A DNA stretch of 60,150 nucleotides from assembly GCA_013824715.1 (NCBI GenBank), contig PNOH01000029.1, forward strand, positions 1-60,150, read 5' to 3'. Below, one piece after another: positions 33,992 to 42,257 of this stretch. The first letter of the stretch is position 1; the number at the start of each line of letters is the position of its first letter. The DNA comes from Odoribacter sp. (GTDB lineage: Bacteria; Bacteroidota; Bacteroidia; Bacteroidales; Prolixibacteraceae). A program made the translations under genes and the position numbers. Under the pieces are notes generated by a model. That model was not told the DNA's origin. It did no database searches and saw nothing but the letters and a program-made list of their open reading frames with translations.

Positions 33992-34939
33992 ATGAGACAT
34001 TTTACCTCAGTCCACGACCTGAAAAATCTGGACGAAGCCATAAAACTTGCTTTTGAAATCAAAAAATCACCTTATAAATATCAGGATTTGGGCAAAAACA
34101 AAACCCTGTTGCTGGTATTCTTTAATTCGAGTTTACGCACCCGTTTAAGCACCCAAAAAGCCGGATTGAACCTGGGTATGAACGTGATTGTTTTCGACAT
34201 CAATGAAGGCGGCTGGAAACTGGAAACCGAACTGGGCGTGATTATGGATGGCGACAAACCTGAACATATCCGCGAAGCTGTACCGGTTATTGGCCGTTAT
34301 TGTGATATTATTGGGGTAAGGTCTTTTGCCAAGTTCGAAAACCGGGAAGACGATTATCAGGAAAAAATCATACAGCAATTTGTTGATTTCGCAGGAGTTC
34401 CGGTGATAAGTATGGAAGCCGCTACCCGCCATCCGCTTCAATCGTTTGCCGACCAGTTAACCATTGAGGAATTCAAAACCAAAGCCCGCCCGAAAGTTGT
34501 TTTAACCTGGGCTCCGCATCCCCGTGCATTGCCGCAGGCTGTTCCAAACTCATTTGTGGAGTGGATGCGCCAGACCGATTATGAATTGGTTGTGACCCAT
34601 CCTGAAGGTTATGAACTTGCCCCTGAATTTATGGGCGACCTGAAACCGGAATACAACCAGATGAAGGCATTTAAAGGCGCCGATTTCATTTATGCCAAAA
34701 ACTGGGCATCATATACCGACTACGGAAAAATACTTTCAAAAGACCGCTCCTGGACAGTTTCAGAACGACAAATGGCTGTAACGGATAATGCCAAATTCAT
34801 GCATTGTCTGCCGGTTCGCCGAAATATGATTGTGACTGATGAAGTTATCGATGGCCCGAACTCAATCGTAATTCAGGAAGCAGAAAACCGTTTATATTCG
34901 GCACAAGCCGTGTTAAAAATGATATTAGACAAATTATAA
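33992..34939 (+). CDS. argF': N-succinylornithine carbamoyltransferase
   Basis: 315 aa from the ATG at 33992; the frame opens earlier at 33929, but homologues, including the Bacteroides fragilis enzyme, begin at this Met. NSSLRTRLSTQKA binds carbamoyl phosphate and HCLPVRRN is the ornithine-side motif. Residue 90 is Pro in IMDGDKPEH, the position that separates N-succinylornithine (Pro) from N-acetylornithine (Glu) carbamoyltransferases. It therefore should turn N-succinylornithine and carbamoyl phosphate into N-succinylcitrulline. Carbamoyl phosphate comes from CarAB, encoded at the other end of the cluster. Confidence 0.95.
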   Translation: MRHFTSVHDLKNLDEAIKLAFEIKKSPYKYQDLGKNKTLLLVFFNSSLRTRLSTQKAGLNLGMNVIVFDINEGGWKLETELGVIMDGDKPEHIREAVPVIGRYCDIIGVRSFAKFENREDDYQEKIIQQFVDFAGVPVISMEAATRHPLQSFADQLTIEEFKTKARPKVVLTWAPHPRALPQAVPNSFVEWMRQTDYELVVTHPEGYELAPEFMGDLKPEYNQMKAFKGADFIYAKNWASYTDYGKILSKDRSWTVSERQMAVTDNAKFMHCLPVRRNMIVTDEVIDGPNSIVIQEAENRLYSAQAVLKMILDKL

Positions 34940-35032
34940 AAGTTCGGAGTGCCTAAAGTTCGGAGTGCCTAAAGTATTTAAGGCGCCACAACTCTAGGCA
35001 CTTTAGGCACTTTAAACTTTAGGCACTTTTTT
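34940..35032. repeat. Doubled-word palindrome between argF' and argB
   Basis: AGTGCCTAAAGT occurs twice (34947-34958 and 34963-34974) and its exact inverse ACTTTAGGCACT twice (34999-35010 and 35015-35026). A T-run follows and the argB ATG is at 35033. The element occupies the whole gap and would fold into one long hairpin with slipped pairings, a strong terminator shape within the operon. Confidence 0.75.
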
Positions 35033-35812
35033 ATGGAAAGATTAACTATTGTAAAAGTTGGTGGAAAAGTAGTTGAAGAAAAAGAATCTCTGGATCAATT
35101 GCTAAATCAATTCGCTCAAATCAGGGGGAAACGTATTTTGGTACATGGCGGTGGAAGCCTGGCAACCAGTATGGCCGAAAAACTGGGTATTGAAACCCAT
35201 ATGGCAGAAGGCCGCCGCATCACCGATGAAGCAACATTGGAAGTTGTTACAATGGTTTATGCCGGATTAGTCAACAAAACAATAGTTGCCGGATTACAAG
35301 CCAGAGGATGTAACTCTATTGGCTTAACCGGAGCCGATCTGAATGTTATCCGTGCAAAAAAAAGACCAGTTACAACGATCGATTACGGCTTTGTCGGGGA
35401 TATTCTTGGAGTTAACACTTCAGAACTACGATTACTATTAAATGAAGAAGTTGTGCCTGTTATGGCTCCCATAACCCACGATGGCAAAGGCCAGTTGTTT
35501 AATACCAATGCCGACACCATAGCAGCCGATCTGGCAATTGAATTGTCGAATTATTTTTCGGTAAACTTATTTTATTGTTTTGAGAAGAAAGGTGTATTGC
35601 TCAATGAAGATGACGAGAATTCAGTAATTTCAGAACTGAGTTATAACAGGTTTAAGTTACTTCAGGAGGAAGGCATTATTAATGAAGGAATGATCCCGAA
35701 ACTCGATAACGGATTTAATGCCATGAAAAACGGTGTGAGTCAGGTTCTGATCACGAATCCGAACCTGATTTCTATAGCCCGCGGAACCCGGTTAAGCCTG
35801 AAGGAAGATTGA
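35033..35812 (+). CDS. argB: N-acylglutamate kinase
   Basis: 259 aa amino-acid kinase. Motifs: VKVGGKVVE at the N-terminus, LVHGGGSLATSMAEKLG, and FNTNADTIAADLAIEL near the substrate site, with final lysine in GMIPKLDNGF. It phosphorylates N-acylglutamate, expected to be N-succinylglutamate here. It is the last arginine gene of the set and is separated from argF' only by a strong hairpin. argE- and argH-type genes are not in the window and must lie elsewhere. Confidence 0.94.
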   Translation: MERLTIVKVGGKVVEEKESLDQLLNQFAQIRGKRILVHGGGSLATSMAEKLGIETHMAEGRRITDEATLEVVTMVYAGLVNKTIVAGLQARGCNSIGLTGADLNVIRAKKRPVTTIDYGFVGDILGVNTSELRLLLNEEVVPVMAPITHDGKGQLFNTNADTIAADLAIELSNYFSVNLFYCFEKKGVLLNEDDENSVISELSYNRFKLLQEEGIINEGMIPKLDNGFNAMKNGVSQVLITNPNLISIARGTRLSLKED

Positions 35813-35904
35813 AAAAAGCTGATTGAAATGGCTGATTGTTCGTTTGAAAAAACATTCCTGTGAATTCCATTTTTCGAATCCAAATCATGATTAATTTTTA
35901 TCCT

Positions 35905-36426
35905 ATGAAACGCATCATTCAAAATACAATTCTGGCACTTTTTATACTTGGCGGCTACAATAGTTTTGCGCAGGAAGTAACAACATTTGCAAAACTTTCT
36001 GAACCAGTACCGGATTTCAATTATGAATTGAGTCCAGGGATGTCTCAAAGTATCAGTAACCTGAAAGGCAAAACAGTTTTAATCACATTTTTTGCAACCT
36101 GGTGCGGCCCATGCCGAAAGGAGTTGCCACATATTCAGTCGGATATTTACAACAAATACAAAAAGAACCCGAAATTCGAATTACTAATTATTGGTCGTGA
36201 ACATAGCTGGGACGAAGTGAATACATTCAGAACTGAGAATAAATTTACCATGCCTTTTTCCCCGGATCCCGAGCGTAAAATATATTCAAAATTTGCAGCC
36301 CAGTTTATCCCACGAAACTTTCTGATTTCGCCGGAAGGAAAAATACTTTTCAGTTCAATCGGATTTGAAGCGAAAGATTTTAGTAAACTAAAAGAAATGA
36401 TTGACAGTCAGTTGAAAAAGGACTGA
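35905..36426 (+). CDS. TlpA-like thioredoxin-fold thiol-disulfide protein
   Basis: 173 aa from the ATG at 35905, chosen because it begins a clean signal sequence (MKRIIQNTILALFILGGYNSFAQ). The thioredoxin fold has the redox centre FFATWCGPCRKELPHI (WCGPC) and the cis-proline region FIPRNFLISPEGK. It should act in the periplasm as a thiol reductase or oxidase. It follows argB by 92 bases but is functionally unrelated, so linkage is probably accidental. Confidence 0.88.
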   Translation: MKRIIQNTILALFILGGYNSFAQEVTTFAKLSEPVPDFNYELSPGMSQSISNLKGKTVLITFFATWCGPCRKELPHIQSDIYNKYKKNPKFELLIIGREHSWDEVNTFRTENKFTMPFSPDPERKIYSKFAAQFIPRNFLISPEGKILFSSIGFEAKDFSKLKEMIDSQLKKD

Positions 36427-36429
36427 TGG

Positions 36430-36489
36430 ATTGATAGACTGTTGGACTGAAGGAAACCAGACAACTGAATACTGTGACTGAACACTGTT
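36430..36489. repeat. Convergent-gene gap with GACTGAACACTG-type words
   Basis: Between the TlpA-like and RidA genes. The words GATAGACTGTTGGACTGAAG, GAATACTG and GACTGAACACTG repeat in degenerate form. Close relatives occur at 203-214 (GACTGAACACTG, exact) and 25321-25345 (GTGAACAGTGGTCAGTCGC, inverted). It probably belongs to a dispersed repeat family. Confidence 0.5.
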
Positions 36490-36867
36490 TTATTTGGCGG
36501 CAATAGTTTCAATTTCTATCAATACCCCCATAGGCAAATCCTTGACCGCAAAAGCGGACCTGGCCGGAGGATTTTCAGCATAGAATCTACCATACACCTC
36601 ATTCATAGCCTTGAAATCAGCAATATCACTTAGGAAACAAGTTGATTTTACCACATTGCTGTATTCATATCCGGCTTCGTTCAGAATTGCACCGATATTC
36701 TTCAAAATCTGTTCTGTTTGTTCCTGAATCCCACCTTCAACAATTTTCATTGTATGAGGCTCAAAAGGTATCTGTCCTGAAATATAAAGGGTTCCGTCAA
36801 CTTCAATTGCCTGACTATACGGACCAACTGCTGCCGGTGCATCTGCTGTATTTATAAAACGTTTCAT
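36490..36867 (-). CDS. ridA: RidA family enamine/imine deaminase
   Basis: 125 aa, standard YjgF/YER057c/UK114 length. Motifs: APAAVGPYSQAIEVDGTLYISGQIP at the N-terminus and PARSAFAVKDLPMGVLIEIE, which holds the catalytic Arg. RidA removes reactive 2-aminoacrylate and similar enamines formed by PLP enzymes. Convergent with the TlpA-like gene and transcribed in line with trxB, which lies 81 bases upstream. Confidence 0.92.
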   Translation of the reverse strand: MKRFINTADAPAAVGPYSQAIEVDGTLYISGQIPFEPHTMKIVEGGIQEQTEQILKNIGAILNEAGYEYSNVVKSTCFLSDIADFKAMNEVYGRFYAENPPARSAFAVKDLPMGVLIEIETIAAK

Positions 36868-36948
36868 AAGATATTGATTAAATGGTTAATTGGTTGAATG
36901 GATTAAAAAACGAATTGCCGAATTATCAAATTTTTAAATTTTAATTGG

Positions 36949-37947
36949 CTAGCTGTGCTTTTCTGAAAGATATCTTTCGGCATCAATAGCGGCCATACAA
37001 CCTGTCCCGGCAGCAGTTACGGCCTGACGGTAAACTGAATCCTGAACATCGCCACATGCAAATACTCCGGCAACATTGGTTTTTGAAGTACCCGGAATGG
37101 TTTTAATGTAACCAACTTCATCCGTATCAACAAAGTCTTTTACAAAAGCGGAATTTGGCTGATGTCCGATAGCAAGGAAAAATCCATCAATTTTAATGGT
37201 TACTTCCTCCTCTTCCAGAGTTCCTTTTTTCTTCCAGAGCAATGCACCTTCCACAACTCCATCGCCAATCAATCCCTTGGTTTGATGTTCCCATAAAACC
37301 TCAATGTTTTTAGTCCTGAAAACCCGCTCCTGCATAACTTTAGAAGCGCGAAGTTCGTTTCTGCGCACTATCAGATATACTTTATTTACCAGTCCAGCCA
37401 GATAAATAGCCTCTTCTGCAGCGGTATCACCACCACCTACAACGGCAACATCTTTTCCACGATAAAAGAAACCGTCGCAGGTAGCGCAGGCAGATACCCC
37501 GCTTCCGGCGTACTTTTTCTCATCTTCGATTCCCAAATATTTAGCAGTTGCTCCTGTTGCTAATATGACAACATCTGATTCAACTATTTTTTTATCGTCT
37601 ATCCATACTTTATGCACAGATCCTGAAAAATCAACTTTTGTAGCAATTCCCCAACGAACATCAGTTCCAAATCGGATCGCTTGTGCTTTTAATTCATCCA
37701 TCATCTCAGGACCGGTAACACCTTGCGGATATCCCGGAAAATTTTCCACTTCGGTTGTTGTTGTTAACTGTCCGCCTGGCTGAAGGCCTTCGTACATTAC
37801 GGGACTAAGATTTGCCCGTGCAGCATAAATGGCAGCAGTGTAACCAGCCGGACCAGAACCAATAATCAGGCATTTTACCCTTTCAATTTCAACATCCTGA
37901 TTAGTAATATTACTTTTTGTGTCGTCAATATTCATTACTTTAAACAT
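36949..37947 (-). CDS. trxB: Thioredoxin reductase
   Basis: About 332 aa from the ATG at 37947 (or 328 from 37935). The longer open frame adds a hydrophobic stretch that would be upstream of the promoter found at 37975-38004, so it is rejected. FAD-binding CLIIGSGPAGYTAAIYAA, redox pair in SACATCDGFFYRG (CATC), NADPH-binding VVGGGDTAAEEAIYLA and the final FACGDVQD are all present. It reduces thioredoxin in the cytoplasm. Confidence 0.95.
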   Translation of the reverse strand: MFKVMNIDDTKSNITNQDVEIERVKCLIIGSGPAGYTAAIYAARANLSPVMYEGLQPGGQLTTTTEVENFPGYPQGVTGPEMMDELKAQAIRFGTDVRWGIATKVDFSGSVHKVWIDDKKIVESDVVILATGATAKYLGIEDEKKYAGSGVSACATCDGFFYRGKDVAVVGGGDTAAEEAIYLAGLVNKVYLIVRRNELRASKVMQERVFRTKNIEVLWEHQTKGLIGDGVVEGALLWKKKGTLEEEEVTIKIDGFFLAIGHQPNSAFVKDFVDTDEVGYIKTIPGTSKTNVAGVFACGDVQDSVYRQAVTAAGTGCMAAIDAERYLSEKHS

Positions 37948-37974
37948 GTCATTTTTTGATTTGGTTATATTTTT

Positions 37975-38004
37975 CAAAGTTACAAAACAAGTAATCAGGA
38001 ACAA
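37975..38004 (-). promoter_or_regulatory. Promoter of trxB (Bacteroidota type)
   Basis: On the minus strand TTG (38004-38002), 19 bases of spacer, then TAACTTTG (37982-37975), an exact TAnnTTTG. Transcription would start near 37968, placing the starts at 37947 and 37935 inside the message and excluding the longer frame. Confidence 0.6.
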
Positions 38005-38135
38005 CAGCCAAACAATCAATAATTGTTATGCCTCAATAGACAAAACTGAATATTCATCAATAGAATAAAAGGACTTAAAAAGGCAACTTTTGTCATACTT
38101 TTCAAGTACAAATAATTAAGAAATAACTGGAAGTC

Positions 38136-38390
38136 ATGAACACAGCAGGAAGGATTTTTAACTTTAGGAACAAATCCAGGATTTCAATTCCTAAGAAAGA
38201 TATCTGGTTCTATAGCGACGGTAGTACTATTCCTGAATCGCCGGTTTCCGAAAATAATTCAACAAGGAATGATAGGTTAAGCATTTTAGATGATGATTAT
38301 AACCGGTATTCACTTGAAAATTCCGGCAGAAGCAGGAATAAAAAAGAAAGTCCTTTTGTTGTAGATTGGCAAATGTCAGATGAATTCTGA
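38136..38390 (+). CDS. Small hypothetical protein, 84 aa
   Basis: A free-standing ORF with no overlapping longer frame, divergent from trxB, with GGAAG just before the ATG. The product is hydrophilic, rich in Ser, Asn, Arg and Asp (NSTRNDRLSILDDDYNRYSL) with no signal or membrane segment, likely disordered. I recognise no family. Codon use looks ordinary. It could be a real lineage-specific small protein or a chance frame. Confidence 0.45.
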   Translation: MNTAGRIFNFRNKSRISIPKKDIWFYSDGSTIPESPVSENNSTRNDRLSILDDDYNRYSLENSGRSRNKKESPFVVDWQMSDEF

Positions 38391-38540
38391 TTTGCATATT
38401 TTTTTAATGGACCCTCCAATTCTCATCCAAATTTTTTAGTCCGGAATGATGGTCATTTGGTGTTGACAGATATTCAAACACGAAATACATTTGGAACTAA
38501 GCAATCATGAAATTTGATGGCTAAAATATCAATCGATTTT

Positions 38541-38571
38541 TTTGGATAACTAAAGAAGATGGCTACTTTTG
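38541..38571 (+). promoter_or_regulatory. Promoter of tRNA-Pro
   Basis: TTTG (38541-38544), exactly 19 bases, then TACTTTTG (38564-38571): both boxes match the Bacteroidota consensus. The start point would fall near 38578, eight bases before the mature tRNA. Confidence 0.75.
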
Positions 38572-38585
38572 CACGCACAAAAGTT

Positions 38586-38659
38586 CGGGGTGTAGCGCAG
38601 CCTGGTAGCGTATCCGTCTGGGGGGCGGGGGGTCGCAAGTTCAAATCTTGTCACCCCGA
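38586..38659 (+). tRNA. tRNA-Pro (anticodon GGG)
   Basis: A complete cloverleaf of 74 nt: acceptor CGGGGTG/CACCCCG, D arm GCGC/GCGT, anticodon stem TCCGT/GCGGG with loop CTGGGGG (anticodon GGG), T arm GCAAG/CTTGT with TTCAAAT. The discriminator is A and CCA is not encoded. The anticodon stem uses G-T pairs at both ends. Confidence 0.95.
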
Positions 38660-38720
38660 CTAATGGTACTTTATAATCAAACGTTTACAATTTTTTGTAC
38701 CGTTTTTTGTATCAAAATTT

Positions 38721-38760
38721 AAAAAAGGGAATGGATTTTAATTAATCTGTTCCCTTTTTT
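38721..38760 (+). terminator. Intrinsic terminator after tRNA-Pro
   Basis: AAAAAAGGGA (38721-38730) pairs perfectly with TCCCTTTTTT (38751-38760) around a 20-base AT-rich loop. Because the stem is flanked by A and T runs it can work in both directions, also ending the DUF6786 gene on the minus strand. Confidence 0.75.
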
Positions 38761-38805
38761 TAATTTAACTCCAACTTTTGAAAAACTCCACTTTTTTATT
38801 AGCAA

Positions 38806-40071
38806 TTATTTAAATGCCTGTTTGATTTCTGTAACAGAAAGATTGAATATCCTTTCAGTGATTTTACTCAATTGTGCCTCATTTCCGGAGATATGAAAAA
38901 TCCTCTGTTTGTGGCTTATCTGTTCACCGGAAGCCATTATTGCTGCCGGAGATGAACTCTCAATCTCATAAAACGGTCCCATGACTGACCCGTCTGCAAC
39001 AGGACCATCATTATAGGAATTGACTGCATCCCCACTCAGAGGATCGGCCTGATCACCCCATCTGGAGTTAACGTATTTTGCTGACTGCACCGGTTTTGAG
39101 TACCAAAGTAAGGTCAATACCTGGTTTTTGGAATCATAACTTCCGCACCAGGGTAATGACCGTTGAGGAGATAAACCTATCTTGCTGCGATATTTACCAT
39201 CAGTTTTAAAAAAGAGAACTCCATCCTTCACCACCAAACGGTCAGCCGGAACTTTCCCGAAATAATCATCAGTTACAATTTTCCCCAAACCGGTTTCACT
39301 TCCTTTTCTGAAAGGAATAAAAACTACTCCTTCTTCTGAAGGATTAAACATGGATAACAACCAGATTGAAAGAAATCCTGTTTTTTCATTCCAGGCTATT
39401 TTGCCATTATTTGTCAGGATGTTTTCCGATTCATAAGCCACATAATTCAAAGAGGTATCCAGCGAAAGTTGAAGCGACTGTTCTGTTTTTGCACGGTTTA
39501 ACAGTTTAATATTTCGCTCAACTGCAACATCCATAATTGTTCCGGTGGCATTAACCAATGAAAATTCTTTTCGAAAACTTACACTTTCCGGAGTTTGCTT
39601 CACGACATCAAATGGCAATGTGTCAATTTCTTTTGGAACAACCCAGTTGGCAAAAACCTGTTCCTTACCTTTTGAAAAATAAATGGAAAAAGGGCCACCC
39701 TCGGGTCCAAACCAGAGGCGTTCTTCACCGCCATAGGCATTAAACTGGTCGCTCACCACTCCTGATTCGATCAGTTTGTAATTGATCCATCCAAAACTTT
39801 TTCCTTCGTGGCCATTGGCTGAGCTGGTCAAAACGCGGCCCTGCAAATCCGGAGACAAAATCAGACTGGCTTTAGAATCGCTTTCTTTGAGTTCAATAAA
39901 TCCAATCTGATGTGCTTTTAGAAAATCAAGATCGTAACCATAAGTTCCGGGCAGAAATACCACTTTAGTTTTACTATCCTTACCTTCAGATGTTTTTCTA
40001 CTTGATGATGAACATGATGACAAGAGAATTGCCAGGAGTATAAACATTGGATATGAAGATTTAGTTTGCAT
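38806..40071 (-). CDS. DUF6786 family lipoprotein
   Basis: 421 aa. The signal FILLAILLSSCSSSSRK has a lipobox ending at Cys20, so it is lipid-anchored. The body (LILSPDLQGRVLTSSANG, NAYGGEERLWFGPEGGPFSIYF, LPWCGSYDSKNQVLTLLWY) matches DUF6786, whose fold resembles galactose mutarotase-like sugar-binding domains. Enzymatic role unknown; involvement in glycan handling is suggested by the adjacent GH172 gene, whose start is upstream on the same strand (34 bases between the two). Confidence 0.75.
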   Translation of the reverse strand: MQTKSSYPMFILLAILLSSCSSSSRKTSEGKDSKTKVVFLPGTYGYDLDFLKAHQIGFIELKESDSKASLILSPDLQGRVLTSSANGHEGKSFGWINYKLIESGVVSDQFNAYGGEERLWFGPEGGPFSIYFSKGKEQVFANWVVPKEIDTLPFDVVKQTPESVSFRKEFSLVNATGTIMDVAVERNIKLLNRAKTEQSLQLSLDTSLNYVAYESENILTNNGKIAWNEKTGFLSIWLLSMFNPSEEGVVFIPFRKGSETGLGKIVTDDYFGKVPADRLVVKDGVLFFKTDGKYRSKIGLSPQRSLPWCGSYDSKNQVLTLLWYSKPVQSAKYVNSRWGDQADPLSGDAVNSYNDGPVADGSVMGPFYEIESSSPAAIMASGEQISHKQRIFHISGNEAQLSKITERIFNLSVTEIKQAFK

Positions 40072-40105
40072 GATTTTGATCCGTCTGAGTTTTTTCCAAA
40101 AAGAA

Positions 40106-41266
40106 TTAGTTCACTTCAAGATTCTGCCAATCAGGCAGTTTTGGAAATTTGGTGTGAGGATTTGTTTGATACCAGTAACAGACCGAAGCGATGTCAGATT
40201 GCTGTTTTAAATACCGTCCTCCCAAATGCCAGCCTAAATCCTGAATCGTAATCTTTAAATCTTTTTCAAAACGTATCGGATCCAAAATATGCCAGCGGTA
40301 AAGGCCAAAACGTTGCTGCGACTTATAAGTTCCATCGGGCCTGATAACCTGATGAAGGCCGCTGTATGGGGTACAAAATTCCTTATATTGGCCGCCACGG
40401 TCAAAATTATACGAACCACAGAAATAATCTTCGGTACCTGTTCCGCAAATAGTAGGAAATTGGCTGTCGCCATCAATAAAAAACTTGATTTCTCCTTCGC
40501 CCCACCATCCATTGTTATTCACGCCCCAAGCCAAATAAACACCAACAAACTGGCCTTTTCCCTTAATATTGTCGGCAATGGTATAAACCGAATTCACGGT
40601 TGGATTTTGACGCCGGAACTGGGCATGAAAATATGCTGCATCAGCAGGAACATCGGTAAGTGTGTAGTCAACCTGATAATATAAGGTCATTGGATCTTTT
40701 TCGTTGATATTTTGCATGGTAATCCTGCATTTTTTACGGAAAGGCATGACCCAATAACAATTGAAAGCGCTTCCCGGATTTACGCAAACCGCCAGTGAAC
40801 TGAGCGGTGCATACTCATTCCAGCCCATGCCAAAGAAATCGCCTACCGGACATTCAACTGAAGGTTCAGTTTCATCGTCCCAGTAAATGCGAAGAATGGA
40901 AAACCGCCATATCCCGGTTGGGGTCATCCAAATATGCTGAATAGCTCCCATTCCTTCAATTTCGGCTATGGTAATTGTCTCTCCGGGTTGAATACGGATA
41001 AACGGATTTACTTTCCACCCCTGTCCCAAGTCACGGGCTGCACCGCTTGCATTGGCTACATTGGGTTTGTCCTTGTCTTCTAACCGAGCCATTCCACCCT
41101 TGCCTTTTTCTCCTGAAAAATTTTCAGGACTGATTGAACGGGTTTTGGCATCCGACATACGGTACAAATTGCCCATATTCATTTCCAGTCCGTTAAACGA
41201 GGTTTGTGAAGAAACATCAAGAATTGCAATTAAACTTATCACCAGAAAAGCTATTAAATTCTTCAT
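40106..41266 (-). CDS. GH172 (DUF2961) glycoside hydrolase
   Basis: 386 aa with a signal peptide (LIAFLVISLIAILDVSSQ). The DUF2961 jelly-roll motifs are NPFIRIQPGETITIAEIEGMGAIQHIW, WWGEGEIKFF and GTGTEDYF. Glu258 and Glu279 lie 21 residues apart, the same spacing I recall for the two catalytic glutamates of the characterised difructose-anhydride enzyme (270 and 291). Known activities are alpha-D-fructofuranosidase and alpha-D-arabinofuranosidase; the substrate here is open. Probably an operon with the DUF6786 lipoprotein downstream. Confidence 0.85.
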   Translation of the reverse strand: MKNLIAFLVISLIAILDVSSQTSFNGLEMNMGNLYRMSDAKTRSISPENFSGEKGKGGMARLEDKDKPNVANASGAARDLGQGWKVNPFIRIQPGETITIAEIEGMGAIQHIWMTPTGIWRFSILRIYWDDETEPSVECPVGDFFGMGWNEYAPLSSLAVCVNPGSAFNCYWVMPFRKKCRITMQNINEKDPMTLYYQVDYTLTDVPADAAYFHAQFRRQNPTVNSVYTIADNIKGKGQFVGVYLAWGVNNNGWWGEGEIKFFIDGDSQFPTICGTGTEDYFCGSYNFDRGGQYKEFCTPYSGLHQVIRPDGTYKSQQRFGLYRWHILDPIRFEKDLKITIQDLGWHLGGRYLKQQSDIASVCYWYQTNPHTKFPKLPDWQNLEVN

Positions 41267-41379
41267 TTTGCTGAATTTTATTGGTTAATGGGAACAAAAC
41301 TAAGGATACGGTGATTCAAACTTATGCTTAAACAATAAACAATCAAATTCAATTGTTCTGTTATTGAGCATATTAATCT

Positions 41380-42021
41380 TTAACGCTTATCTAAAATTTT
41401 CTGAATATCCCGCCGGCAGGATTCAGCGAGGAATTGGTTTTCAATTGCTTTTTGAATCAGTTTCCGGTCAGTCGGAATGCTGCGAAAGATCGAAAATACC
41501 TGGCTAACAGAAAGGCAATCAGTATCCCGGTCAAGTAGAACAAATTCATTTCCTTTTTGTACCTTACCAGGCTGCAAAACCCGTACATAAAATCCGGGAT
41601 AAGGCAATGACCAAAAATCATCAACGACTTTTTGATTGCCAAACCTGAAGCCTAATTTAAAACAGGGCTGACGTGGTTGTGAAACCTGGATAACTGCTTC
41701 ACCAAACTGGTAAGTATCGCCAATATAAATTTCAGATTCATCTAATCCGCGCACGGTCAAATTTTCGCCAAACATTCCCCATTGCCAATCCAGGTCAGGA
41801 TATTTGGTTTTCCAGAACGGATAATGATCGGCTGAATACAAATAGCAGGCTTTGTCTTCGCCACCATGATACCGGCGGTCGAGAACATGATCGTTCTCAA
41901 CATCTTCCTTACCAAGAAAGATGGGAGTTTCTACTCCATATTTATAAATACCTGTTTGGATTTGTTGTCCCCGCCATTCAATGGTTAACGGCTGAGCAAT
42001 GTTGGTTGAAATTATTTGCAT
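41380..42021 (-). CDS. MOSC domain protein (YiiM-like)
   Basis: 213 aa from the ATG at 42021; the longer frame overlaps the YwbE gene and adds residues that homologues lack. MOSC features: DRRYHGGEDKACYLYS, MFGENLTVRGLDESEIYIGD, and QPRQPCFKLGFRFG with the conserved Cys that contacts the molybdenum cofactor. YiiM proteins reduce N-hydroxylated compounds. Neighbours in the same direction are ywbE and folE. Confidence 0.85.
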   Translation of the reverse strand: MQIISTNIAQPLTIEWRGQQIQTGIYKYGVETPIFLGKEDVENDHVLDRRYHGGEDKACYLYSADHYPFWKTKYPDLDWQWGMFGENLTVRGLDESEIYIGDTYQFGEAVIQVSQPRQPCFKLGFRFGNQKVVDDFWSLPYPGFYVRVLQPGKVQKGNEFVLLDRDTDCLSVSQVFSIFRSIPTDRKLIQKAIENQFLAESCRRDIQKILDKR

Positions 42022-42052
42022 AAGTTTTGTCTTTAAACTCCAATTAACCTGG

Positions 42053-42253
42053 CTATTCTTCATCCAGAATTTCCTGGACACGACCCACTTCTCCGGTTTC
42101 AAGTCTGACTTTTATGCCATGGGGATGATTTGGAGAATTAGTTAACAGGTTTTTTACAATCCCCTCTGTTAACTCACCGGTTCGCTGGTGGTTCTTTTGA
42201 ACAATATTGACCAGTAATCCAGGTTTTACATCAGATCGTTTTCTCCCATCCAT
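42053..42253 (-). CDS. YwbE family protein (DUF2196)
   Basis: 66 aa from the ATG at 42253 (a start at 42265 is also possible and would overlap folE by 8 bases). The whole length matches YwbE: RSDVKPGLLVNIVQKNHQRTG, LTEGIVKNLLTNSPNHPHGIKVRL and GEVGRVQEI. A small beta-rich protein, possibly nucleic-acid-binding; function unknown. Lies between folE and the MOSC gene in one direction. Confidence 0.85.
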   Translation of the reverse strand: MDGRKRSDVKPGLLVNIVQKNHQRTGELTEGIVKNLLTNSPNHPHGIKVRLETGEVGRVQEILDEE

Positions 42254-42257
42254 AATT

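Noticed and set aside
37948-38019. Longer trxB start giving a hydrophobic N-terminus
   Set aside because: A good promoter lies at 37975-38004, so this part would not be transcribed.
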